Below are positions 21,113 through 30,541 of a stretch of 64,000 bases of DNA, piece after piece (the stretch's first letter is position 1; each line of letters begins with the position of its first letter). A program made the position numbers and the translations under genes. Under the pieces are notes generated by a model. It was given only the letters and a program-made list of their open reading frames with translations, was not told where the DNA came from and did not search any database. Origin of the DNA: Eunapius fragilis (taxonomy: Eukaryota > Porifera > Demospongiae > Spongillida > Spongillidae); contig OY811986.1 in the NCBI GenBank assembly GCA_963681505.1, positions 3,809,922 to 3,873,921 on the forward strand, read 5' to 3'.

Positions 21113-24100
21113 TCAGTCAGTGGTAATACTATAACCACTTCGAGAATCACTGTTCACCGCATGGTCAATTTGCTCTTGCATCCTAGCTTCAATTTCAGCA
21201 TAGTCACTAGCTGCAGTGTTAACCACACCCACCTCATCTACTGAAGTAGTATGAGGTATTACCTTTTGGAGGGTTACACTGGGTAGGTTACTTTCGGTTA
21301 TACTTTTTTTCTTCAGACATTTTTGCATCAGTACAGACAGTGAAATTATGATGATGTATTTCCTTGGCTTAATCAGGAAGTACCATATTATATACCCTCC
21401 CATGTAGACCAAGGGCAGGCTAATTAGAACACTCAGTATAACTATACTGCTTATGGTTTCCACGAGATTAGTGCTGTTCAGTATATGATCATTTAAGATA
21501 CTGATAACGGCAAGGTTAGAGAAGAAAATGATGTCGATGTAATTGTAAGCAGTCACTTTGTATGGTTGCAGGAGTGCAATGAGTAGAACCATTGAAATGC
21601 AAGCAAATTGCTCAAATGCTAATTTCATGCTTGGAGAAGGCAGGAATAGGAAAACTACATTGACAAAAAGGCGAAAGAAGAAATATGCGCTTGCAAAATA
21701 ACGCCTATTGTCACGAAAGCAGCCCTGAAATGCATCAAGGAAAATATTCACCTTATCAGCTGGGTAGTACTTCATTATTGCTGGTGCTCGTCCAATACAT
21801 TTCTCAAATAGACGCACAGGGAATCCAAGCAATACAATAGGAAGTGCGATGATTAGGATAGTGACTATGGATGAAGGTAATACATACCTCCAATAACCTG
21901 CTTCAAACTGAGCTGCATAGTAGGATCTTGTTCCTGAAATTATTGTACCACTTGCATCTATAAATCGTGTCTGCATCAAGATCTTTGAAGCTGTTACACT
22001 GAACTTGTTATAGGATAGTAGAAGAAATGCTGCAAATGCCAGAATAGGTGACACACTGATGGCCTTAGTGCATGCCATTTTTTGTGTAGGTTTGTTTGAA
22101 GGCTGTGTAATGCATCCACAGAGTGCTAATATACATGTCAACTTTGTTATCTGGTAACACACTATCACTATCAGTATCATCACACAGGGCACAATGGCAA
22201 CAATATAATTAAGCTCAATGATGTCAAGTGTATTGAGCTGACTCCCCACACAGAAGGGGGCCATAAGGTATGAGAAGAAATCCAAATTGAATATACGGTA
22301 CACAAAGTTGCATACCTCGAAGAATTTATTCACATCTTGCTTGATGTTGCTATTCATACTTAGTTGATCCCCAATTGTTATTCTATAGGTGGTTACAATA
22401 GCTTGGCTAAATAGTATGAACGCATTGGCTGGACCAGTAGTGAGTTTAACATTGAAGAAGATAATGACTAAAGAGAAGATGACCAGAGGAACATACATTA
22501 CTCCTATGTATGTAAATACATTTCCTATCAACTCAGATTTCATACAAGGCACACAGGAATAAGAATCATCATTTACAGATGGTGCATATGTCTCTATACA
22601 CTCACCACACAAGACACCAGCCCTGTTTGCTGCACATATTACACCGTTTAATTTGTCTGCTTCTGTTGGAAGTGTTATGTATTTGTCTGTGCCTGTCTTA
22701 CCTGATGTGCAGAATCCTTGAGGGCACGCTGCTACTACCAGTCCTCCAGAGTGTGCTTTAGGGTCAACACCGATCCAATATCCACTCTTTATCAGAGTGA
22801 AAGTATTGCCAGAGTTGCTACCCAGACAGATGATAACTGAATTATAAGTCTTGCTAGGATCACATTGACAGGTTGCATTTGATTCATTTGTTGTCTGTGA
22901 TAAGCCAGGGGGGCATGGGAGGAGCTGTACTTCCAGTTCACTGTGCCAGTTTCCCGATAGAGTTCCATCCAAAGACAAAATAATAGTTTGATTTGCACTT
23001 CCATCTCCATTGATCTGAACAAATCCATCTGATACAAAATAAAATCCAGCATCCACTGTAGCAACAATGGATGAGCTCTCACGTATGCTGGCTGTAAATG
23101 CAGTATACCTAAGGATGTCATGTCCCAGCTCATCTGTGATGTTGATAGGCAGCTTGTAGACCCATCCGGGAAAGGTTTGGGCCACTCCCAATGACACATT
23201 ACCTGTTCCAGTTCCTATTGCACTTGTGCAACTGTCATCGTAGTCCCAGTATGTGTGATTCCAGCAGAAAACTGTTTGGCTCTGGTTTGGTGTTAATGTG
23301 AACATAGAGCAAGGAAGTATGGATGTAGAGTAAATTGAGCTTCCACTGATCATTGCGCTATTTTTTCTGAATACATAACGAGCTGTCCACCGGTCAGGGG
23401 GTGCTAAAAAATCATTGTACTTTATAAAGCAGTTTGGGTAAGTTGAATAACTTTCTCTTTCAATATATGAATTGTATATTGCTCCACCATAGCTGGCTGC
23501 AGTGTTGCCCACAAACCTTGCATTTGTCTGGTTACTAATGATGACAGAGGCAGCACCTAGGAGGGATATGGCGCCTCCCTTCTCACCAGTATTATTCTGG
23601 AAATATATATTACATGAAGTGAAGTCCACATATGTGTTCACTACTGCCAGTGCTGATCCACTATTGCGTTGAAATACAATCACATCATAAAATCTGGCAG
23701 GTACCCCATTAAGGTACACTGCTCCTACACCAATGTAGTGCTCTGTACTGCTACTGCCAATGATCAGGATATTATTGGTGAAGTTGCTTGACTGAACATT
23801 GATGACTGGTATCGATCTTGCAATGTTTATAGCAACATCGGAGCTATATATTGCTGATCCAAGCTTAGCCCTGTTACCTTCAAAGGAGCAGTTGGAAATT
23901 AAGAATTCTGGAACTGCATGCTCGCCTATACCTATGAGTGATGGCAGTAAGGTGATTGCACCCCCTGCATAGGCTGAATTGTTAACAAACGTTGAGCTCG
24001 AAATGTTAATGTTATTAGCTGCGATGTTTGTAGTGTTGCTGGGATCAATATAGTAAGACACACGTAGCCCTCCTCCTTCAAAGATTGCTGAATTGCCTGA

Positions 24101-25057
24101 AAAGTCGCTTTCTATTTCGATTAAATTTCCCGTGGCTGCATCGTGAAATTCCACGTACATTCCACCTCCCCAGACTGCATTATTGCCTACAAACGTGCTG
24201 TTAGAAAGTTTGATAGTATTGTCCGAGGCCTTGCCTTTGAAGAACACAGCCAGTCCACCGCCCTTGCCAAACGTATTATGGTTGCACTCGTGGGGGATAA
24301 TGAATGTTGGGTCGTTTGTTGCACCGTTGCCCGCCACGTTTCGAGAGAATGTACAGTTTACGAAGTTGTACACCGAACCCGTGTTGTGTTGCAGGGACAT
24401 AGGTGTGCAAGTGTCTCCCGGTGCGGTGTAAGTGAACTCAACGTAGAATCCTCCTCCCCCGGGAGTAGCCATGTCCTGCGCTACATTGTCCGAAAACACG
24501 GAATTTGATATGAGGTTACGTCCAGTCGTGTCGTACATGACGACACCGATAGCGGTGGAGTGAGCAACGGTGACGTTAAGCAAGCTGACGAAATCACAGA
24601 GATAGAAGTATAGCGCCACTTTTAGCTTTAGGAGGGAGTACGGACTGTCAGTGTCGCTCAGGTTCCGGCTGGTGCCATTGCGCAAAGCTCCGCAGCCTAG
24701 AAACACCACGTTCTCGATAGTAAGGGAAGAAACGTTTTCGAAAACCAAGCCAGCATTGGTCACACACCTCACCGTGGACGAAGAACCATTGCTTGCTACT
24801 GTGACGTTCCGAAGGTTAGCGATGGTGTTCACGCCAGCGGCGAGTGAGTGCTCGCTGCCTGTGCTGAGCAAATAGAACGCGGAATGGTTACCGTAGAGAA
24901 GGGCGTAGCCCAAGGTCGCGCACGGAATTCCGGAAAGAGTAACGAGGCAGCGCGGGTCGTCACTTCCATTAGAGGGGTCGACTGATATGGTTGTTGCACT
25001 ACCGTGGTATATTTCACCAGCAATGAGCCAAGTCTGAAGAATGATGATCCTGAACAT
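21113..25057 (-). CDS. intronless Pmp-like beta-helix multi-pass membrane protein, paralogue A (about 1314 aa)
   Basis: Start chosen at MFRIIILQTWLIAGEIYHGSA because the paralogue has the same MFRII... context; an in-frame ATG five codons upstream (25072) is also present. The first 20 or so residues form a signal peptide. Residues about 100-620 contain around ten loose repeats of the type STFxxNxAxxGGGxY (for example TFVGNNAVWGGGMYVEF), as in right-handed beta-helix/chlamydial Pmp-like ectodomains, with many N-glycosylation sequons. A Cys-rich region follows at about 710-845 (LLPCPPGLSQ, TCQCDP, GVLCGECIE, YSCVPC). Then come several transmembrane helices from about 850 to 1245, with a conserved loop containing NIFLDAFQGCFRDNRRYF. 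The cytosolic tail is about 75 residues and carries IEARMQEQIDHA. The function is unknown; a surface receptor or adhesion role is inference. One uninterrupted 3.9-kb exon is odd in this intron-rich region. Confidence 0.88.
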   Translation of the reverse strand: MFRIIILQTWLIAGEIYHGSATTISVDPSNGSDDPRCLVTLSGIPCATLGYALLYGNHSAFYLLSTGSEHSLAAGVNTIANLRNVTVASNGSSSTVRCVTNAGLVFENVSSLTIENVVFLGCGALRNGTSRNLSDTDSPYSLLKLKVALYFYLCDFVSLLNVTVAHSTAIGVVMYDTTGRNLISNSVFSDNVAQDMATPGGGGFYVEFTYTAPGDTCTPMSLQHNTGSVYNFVNCTFSRNVAGNGATNDPTFIIPHECNHNTFGKGGGLAVFFKGKASDNTIKLSNSTFVGNNAVWGGGMYVEFHDAATGNLIEIESDFSGNSAIFEGGGLRVSYYIDPSNTTNIAANNINISSSTFVNNSAYAGGAITLLPSLIGIGEHAVPEFLISNCSFEGNRAKLGSAIYSSDVAINIARSIPVINVQSSNFTNNILIIGSSSTEHYIGVGAVYLNGVPARFYDVIVFQRNSGSALAVVNTYVDFTSCNIYFQNNTGEKGGAISLLGAASVIISNQTNARFVGNTAASYGGAIYNSYIERESYSTYPNCFIKYNDFLAPPDRWTARYVFRKNSAMISGSSIYSTSILPCSMFTLTPNQSQTVFCWNHTYWDYDDSCTSAIGTGTGNVSLGVAQTFPGWVYKLPINITDELGHDILRYTAFTASIRESSSIVATVDAGFYFVSDGFVQINGDGSANQTIILSLDGTLSGNWHSELEVQLLPCPPGLSQTTNESNATCQCDPSKTYNSVIICLGSNSGNTFTLIKSGYWIGVDPKAHSGGLVVAACPQGFCTSGKTGTDKYITLPTEADKLNGVICAANRAGVLCGECIETYAPSVNDDSYSCVPCMKSELIGNVFTYIGVMYVPLVIFSLVIIFFNVKLTTGPANAFILFSQAIVTTYRITIGDQLSMNSNIKQDVNKFFEVCNFVYRIFNLDFFSYLMAPFCVGSQLNTLDIIELNYIVAIVPCVMILIVIVCYQITKLTCILALCGCITQPSNKPTQKMACTKAISVSPILAFAAFLLLSYNKFSVTASKILMQTRFIDASGTIISGTRSYYAAQFEAGYWRYVLPSSIVTILIIALPIVLLGFPVRLFEKCIGRAPAIMKYYPADKVNIFLDAFQGCFRDNRRYFASAYFFFRLFVNVVFLFLPSPSMKLAFEQFACISMVLLIALLQPYKVTAYNYIDIIFFSNLAVISILNDHILNSTNLVETISSIVILSVLISLPLVYMGGYIIWYFLIKPRKYIIIISLSVLMQKCLKKKSITESNLPSVTLQKVIPHTTSVDEVGVVNTAASDYAEIEARMQEQIDHAVNSDSRSGYSITTD

Positions 25058-25072
25058 TATGTGGTTCTGCAT

Positions 25073-25862
25073 CTTTACACCACAGGCAGCTAAGTAGTAC
25101 AGCTATGTACCTTGTATAAACGCAATAACCCAACTGAAGCCGTTTAAGGATGTGTTGTGTTATTACACTGAGCTGACCTTGCTGAATGCTTCGGTGATAC
25201 GCATCAGGAGTAATGCATGGATTACATAGTAACGTAGGCATATGAGCTATAGCCGAGACACATGTAACGTCCCTCCCTCCCCCCCCCTCCCCCCCCCCCC
25301 CCCAAGCGTAAAAATTTGTCCACGAAATGCACACAAAAATTGAAGACCACAATTTTTGGCACGAGTTTATCACGTTACCGAAGTAAGCATGCAGCTACAG
25401 GTACGCGACAAATGCTTAGTAGGCACAATGTTATATACATGTATACATGGTTTTTGTGAAAGATGATACCTTTGGGTACATTATTACCTTGTACAAAGTG
25501 GGATAATAGTATACTGGTAAACGTACGTACCACTCAAAAAATTGACCAATTCCATCAAATAAATACATACCTTATTTGTCACACGGCACAATGACATTTG
25601 GTACATTTGGAATCAACTTTGACTCATTTTATAACCCCTGGACTATGTATTAGGACCGGTTTAATTCGTTTTGGTGACTGCGCATGGTGCTTTCTAGATT
25701 GCGCCAAATGACATATACAATAACCGCCATTTTTTTCTGGTGATACGGCCATAGATTTATACTGTAATATAATCGCATTTAGAGCAGTACATGAATTACA
25801 TAGCAATGTCTCACTTTAAATAGTTCCATCATACAACATAATTGGCTAGTTAGCAACTACAG
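25073..25862. other. upstream region of paralogue A
   Basis: Contains a C-rich tract near 25270-25303 and otherwise unremarkable AT-rich sequence. It should include the promoter of paralogue A, but no core element is clear. It is not recognisably similar to the sequence immediately upstream of paralogue B. Confidence 0.4.
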
Positions 25863-26050
25863 CTTGAGGATGTAGACAACCTGTCATTGAACTAGATATT
25901 CCAGGGCCACGACGTTCAACCAGAGTCAGAAGGCCTACCATGTGCTATGGTGATCCAGTTGAAATTCCTGATACCATACATGATGACGATTTCTTTGGTT
26001 GAGAAAGCAGTGTGAGGACACACTCTCGTAAAAGGGGGAGTAATGTAATG
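25863..26050 (+). mobile_element. Ty3/gypsy-type LTR retrotransposon fragment: pol tail, polypurine tract, LTR start
   Basis: The plus strand reads GPRRSTRVRRPTMCYGDPVE and ends at a stop (26000-26002), like the basic C-terminal tails of Ty3/gypsy polyproteins. A polypurine tract AAAAGGGGGAG follows (26030-26040), then TGTAATG, which would be an LTR start. The remainder of that LTR is not identifiable. The neighbouring integrase piece is on the opposite strand. Confidence 0.5.
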
Positions 26051-26052
26051 AT

Positions 26053-26545
26053 TTAGCTCAGGTCGTCAATCCTCTGGCTCAGGTTGTATATCCTCAGGCT
26101 CCATTGGTACAATGGGAGGTTGAATATCTCAATTGTGATCACCAGCATTAGGCAGAGCACCCACAGGATCTGTTGGCAGTCTTGGTGTGCACGGCCATAG
26201 GATAACCTCAGGTGGTGGTTTGATTCAGCCTCTGCTGCAGGCTTTAGCTGGTTAAAATGCACCACTTTCTGCCTTCTGGGGTTGGCACATTCTGCTATTC
26301 TGTACACAGTTGGCCCTAACACTTCCACAACCTTGAATGGCCCTTGCCATGGCTTGTGAAACTTTTTTGGAGTATCCACGACCAACTGCTTGATTGTGGA
26401 GAAATACAAACTCATTAACCACATATGTCTTCCCTCTCACTCCTTTATCATAATACTCTTTCTGTCATTGCTGCTGAATTTCCATGTATTGCAGGACTCG
26501 TGCACGAGCTTGCTGCATCCTCGGATGAAATCATACTTCACACAA
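26053..26545 (-). mobile_element. Ty3/gypsy integrase C-terminal fragment (frameshifted)
   Basis: On the minus strand, frames 26530-26340 and 26380-26240 join across a frameshift. They read ...YYDKGVRGKTYVVNEFVFLH, AVGRGYSKK, then FHKPWQGPFKVVEVLGPTVY and KVVHFNQLKPA. This is the integrase C-terminal GPY/F-type region, ending in the VHFNxLKP block that precedes the polyprotein tail. An in-frame stop (TGA near 26476) also interrupts it. The plus-strand tail at 25863-26002 lies where this element's own tail would be expected, but inverted. Confidence 0.65.
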
Positions 26546-27338
26546 CATTGGGCTATTCTGAATTAACAAGACGAGCAATACAACGGGCAGTAGAAGGCAA
26601 GACATCATCATGGTTAACAGCTCTGCCCCTTGCTCACCATCACTTTGACCTATATCAGCCACAGAATTCCGTGATGCCCTAGCGCTGCGAAATAATAGAC
26701 TATTACTGCAGTTGCCAGCCAATTGCAATAGATGCAGAGCTGCAACCAGTTTGGAACATGCTCTTGACCGTAAGAAGGGAGGTCTAGTAACGCAACGCCA
26801 CAATGAAATTAGAGATGTTATTGGCGACCTAGCATCACTTGTTTACAAGGAAGTCGTAAAAGAACCAATCGTGCAAGAGGTAAATGATGCAGAAGGTGTA
26901 CCCTCCCTAATTGCTGATCAGAGTATCAGAAGTGTATGGCAGCCCAAGACCGTGGCGTTGTTTGATGTACATGTCACAGACACTGACACCCTGTTGCACT
27001 CACAACGAGTTGTTACTGCCGTTCTCTTTTCAGCTGAGGAAGAAAAGAAGAAGAAATACTCAGAAGCTGCAGCTCTTCGCCGAGCCTCTTTCACATCTCT
27101 TGTTGTGTCAGTTGACGGAGTCCTGGGTCGAGAAGCAAATGTTTTTGTCAAGCAACTTGCTCAGAAACTTGCCCATAAGTGGGACAAATCCAACAGTGAA
27201 GTAATAGGATGGATGAGAGCACGACTCTCATTCGCTATACTCAGAGCAACAAACCTCTGTCTGAGGGGCTCTCGCACCAAATGGTGGAGTGCAATTGGTA
27301 CGGACGATGGAGCAGTGTTGCCCATTATCTTTGCCTGA
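26546..27338 (+). pseudogene. 3' part of a non-LTR retrotransposon ORF (RT C-terminus plus restriction-like endonuclease)
   Basis: Plus-strand codons give AVEGKTSSWLTALPL and, after a frameshift near 26650, ATEFRDALALRNNRLLLQLP, then CNRCRAATSLEHALDRKKGG with VTQRHNEIRD, and later LIADQSIRSVWQP with ALFDVHVTD. This order (zinc-knuckle-like CxxC...H, GG...RHNExRD, then a PD-(D/E)xK-like D...DV core) is that of the restriction-like endonuclease at the C-terminus of several invertebrate non-LTR elements. The usual Cys of HALDC is Arg here. The terminal open frame, 26712-27338, encodes 208 residues. The reverse transcriptase itself is missing, so this is a 5'-truncated dead copy. Confidence 0.7.
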
Positions 27339-27344
27339 ATGTCA

Positions 27345-27536
27345 TGCTTTAAAATCTTTACCGTTTATCCCTTAATCATTTTTATTTATCATTTGTTGGT
27401 TTCATTTGTGTATATTATGAACGTACTTTATTTGTAATGTAACGGTGTTATTCGGATCAACAAATTTAAATTTAAAAAACAAATAATAAATAAAAATGAT
27501 AAAGAGATAAACGATAAAGATTTTTTTTTTAAAGCA
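27345..27536. repeat. inverted repeat just after the non-LTR fragment
   Basis: GCTTTAAAATCTTTACCGTT at 27346 pairs with its near reverse complement ending at 27535, through ATCATTTTTATTTATCATTTG; the loop is about 75 bp. It begins right after the stop codon of the retrotransposon frame. Confidence 0.75.
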
Positions 27537-27889
27537 TACATACGTTATACGCAATTCATTGCATGTGTAAAACGTCCCAATACACAAGTTATACACTGTG
27601 TATAACCATAGATGCCGTAATAGAGTAGGGATTGGCAACAATCACGTGATCAATTCAGAACGCGCACCATCCGAGATAGTGGTATTCTCACCTGAAAAGG
27701 TGTCGGAAGAGGTGGATTTCTTGGAGTCGATCACAGAAATATCTATGTAGCTTTGCGAAGGTAACTGCCTAAGTGATGTTGGGAGCTGTCAATCGATTCT
27801 CCGATGAACAGTTATTGAGTGTGTTTTTTTATTTTTACAAATAAATAACGTTTTTTTTCTCTTCGTGGATTTAATCCAAAACTTAGCGA

Positions 27890-28541
27890 GGGGGGGGGGG
27901 GGGGGGGCAAAGAAATCTGTATGGACCCCATCGTCCAATACTGTAGAGCTTGAAGAGAGGATTACGAACCTCCTTTTAAAATAAAAATCTGACTTTAGAG
28001 AAAAAAGATACGAGGGATTTAAAAACGAGGGCGTAGGGGGTACTACCCTACGCACCTTACATTTTATTGCATTTTCGTTTCACTTCAGATTCACGTGGGA
28101 GTCAAACCGATCGATTCCTCGCAGTGAAAGTAACTCATTAGCACCAAAGTACAATCTGTAGACCCTCGCTAAACCCTAGAGCGATGTAGTTAACATTTTA
28201 ACTCGGCCATTCCAAAGATGTGTGTGGTAGGTGGGTTTAATTACCGGGTTAAAACATGCTCAAGATTTTAGCGAGGGTTTACAAGTTGTACTTGGTTCCT
28301 AACTAGCTACTTTCACTGCAGGAATCGATTGGTGTGAATCCCATGTGAATCTGAAGCAAAACAAAAAAGATAATAAAATGGAAGGGGCGTAGGGTGGTCC
28401 TCTTTTTAAAATCCCCCGTATCTTTTTTCTCTTATAAGACAGATTTTTATTTTAAAAGTAGATTCGTAATTCTCTCTTCAAACTCTACAGTATTGGAGGA
28501 TGGGGTCCATACAGATTTCTTTGCCCCCCCCCCCCCCCAAC
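27890..28541. mobile_element. foldback element with G/C-run ends
   Basis: The left arm runs from a G tract (from 27890) through GCAAAGAAATCTGTATGGAC and AAAAAAGATACGAGGGA. The right arm is its reverse complement, ending in a C tract near 28541. The arms extend inward to about 28195 and 28225 with moderate divergence, including a paired block around ATCGATTCCT/GGAATCGAT. The left arm also holds a small hairpin near 28028-28060. No coding content. Confidence 0.75.
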
Positions 28542-28857
28542 TTGGCATGAATTTTCTTTGTGGGGTAATTCTTTGGCCAAGTTCTCATCGTGAAAAATAG
28601 TTTTACGGTGTGACGGGTGCACTGCACCGATTATTCGGGTTTCAACTCGCGAACAAGTGTTAGTTTCATGAATTTAGATACCATGCTTTTGTGGTAGAGT
28701 TTCATATTTGTACTCTTGCCATAGGCTTTATTTATATATTTTATGAGTAGTACAAGAGTGTCGACGTTGCTATGTGTTTTTTTTTTCGTCAACAAGTGGT
28801 TTGGGGCTGAAGTATGAATTTTTTAACATACGGTTAAGTATGTAATTACATTGTATC

Positions 28858-29155
28858 ACAAGTAAATAAAAACATTTCTCTAACGAGAGAGTTGTTGGGA
28901 TATAGGATTGACCAATGGTGGTGTAAAAAGCACGGAAACAAGAGTGACAGAAATTTTACTGAAAAAGATAGGCCTATATTTAGCCCATTACTCAGTCATG
29001 CACTGTTATATTGTAAGTGTGCTAAATATAGGCCTATTTCAATTTTCCAGTAAAATTTCGATATGTCACTCTTGTTTCCGTGCTTTTTACACCACCATTG
29101 GTCAATCTCTATATCTCAACAACTCTCTCGTTAGAGAAATGTTTTATTTACTTGT
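28858..29155. mobile_element. foldback MITE, family A copy 2
   Basis: The left arm ACAAGTAAATAAAAACATTT...GTTGTTGGGATATAGGATTG, with GTGGTGTAAAAAGCACGGAA, is mirrored almost perfectly by the right arm ending at 29155. The outer part of each arm matches the element at 14029-14291. Confidence 0.85.
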
Positions 29156-29268
29156 TTCATAATTTTGTTTTCACCCAATCGTAGTCAATAATCAAATCTA
29201 GGAAGAGTGTTTAGAATTTGGACAACCCCCTCTATCTCCTAATGCAATAACTAATAATTTTAATAATA

Positions 29269-29547
29269 ATGAGTTTATTATTATTTATCCTCGCCCACGC
29301 CCTCTTCTCCTGCGGGCACTCCTCCCGGCCTCCTCACCATGCCGGTTCTGGACAGACGGGCCAGGTGGGCAGTGGCCATACAGGCCAGGGGGTAAGCACT
29401 GCTGGTGGTGGTGGGGGCAGCACTGATGGTGGGGGCAGCACTGGTGGTGGGGGCAGCACTGGTGGTGCTGGCGAGGGTAGCGGTGGTGGTGGTGGCAGCA
29501 GGGTTTCTGGAGTTGGCAGGGTGAAGGGGAGAGGAGTCAGAGGATGA
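29269..29547 (+). CDS. possible small Gly/Ser-rich secreted protein or exon
   Basis: A 92-codon frame starts MSLLLFILAHALFSCGHSSR, which looks like a signal peptide, followed by a region of repeated GGGGSTGGGGST-type units and a basic end. The Gly-rich part comes from a short imperfect GGTGGTGGGGGCAGCACT tandem repeat, so it may be only repeat translation. No homologue recognised. It sits alone between a foldback element and paralogue B. Confidence 0.25.
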   Translation: MSLLLFILAHALFSCGHSSRPPHHAGSGQTGQVGSGHTGQGVSTAGGGGGSTDGGGSTGGGGSTGGAGEGSGGGGGSRVSGVGRVKGRGVRG

Positions 29548-30541
29548 ATGTACTCTTCATCCTCTTCCTCCTCTGACCCCTCGTTGGTACAAAAAATCCC
29601 CTCAGGTCTTCAGCTGCCATCTACATGTACGTGACAGAGAGTATGATTAAATTTTAACCTGTTTCTTTTTTCAAGCAAAGTGCAAAGCCTTTACACATGA
29701 ATCCACATAGAGTATCATTAAATTTTTACCTCTTTTGCAAAGTGCACTGTTCAGCAAGTGAGTGGCTTTGATACCTGCAAAGCCTTTACACGTGTGCGGA
29801 CTGTGCGATAATTCTATTGGTCCAATTCCATACATATTAATGACAGGGAGGGAAGGGGTGTATGTATGTCAGTTGTGCTAAAATTCTATTGGTCAAATTT
29901 GATACTCTTATATGCTCCCATCTAAACATGGAGGTGTAGCCTACATGCAGTTAAGTTGTATAGATGGATAGTGTGGGAACTCAGGAAGTGACTAGATGGC
30001 AGCATGTAGATCGATAAGGATATGTTCTCAGGTGGGGCATGGTAACCTTATCTCTGTCCTCTATCTCCTCTGACACTACACACCTACCATTGAGGTCTAC
30101 TGGAATGGCCCCAAGTCGTTTTGTGTAAGTGTACGAAGTATTTAAAAAGTAAGGTTCAGAGCCAGCAGTATGATGCCTATGCCCTATATCAATTTCTCCC
30201 AATTTCATTGTTTAGCAATGACCCTGCTTTTGCTCTTCGTACACTTAGTGCTTTAGAAACCAATTTATTTTAGGACTGGGCACGAGAAACAGGAAATTGT
30301 TTGTTTCTATTAACCACACCGTTTTATGACACGGAACCAACGTAAGAACTGTTGATCGTTGTGCTCTCATTCCATCGCGACAAAGAGATAAGCGATCCGT
30401 TTCCTCCAGACGCTAAGTGAAGTTTTATTAATGACTTCATCAACCTCAATGCTGCCGCAGGTTCAGATTACGGCATAGTGCAAAGTCCGCGGTGGCACGC
30501 GGGGGATCGCGTTGTGTCAACTATTCAGTTGCGGCATAGTC
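29548..30541. other. upstream region of paralogue B
   Basis: No gene recognised. Two related stretches (near 29650-29750) repeat GAGTATNATTAAATTTT and GCAAAGCCTTTACAC motifs. The promoter of paralogue B should lie here. Confidence 0.35.

Noticed and set aside
22792-24508. Several open frames overlapping the Pmp-like genes on either strand
   Set aside because: Shadows of the long paralogue frames; equivalents appear at the matching positions in both paralogues because the DNA is similar.
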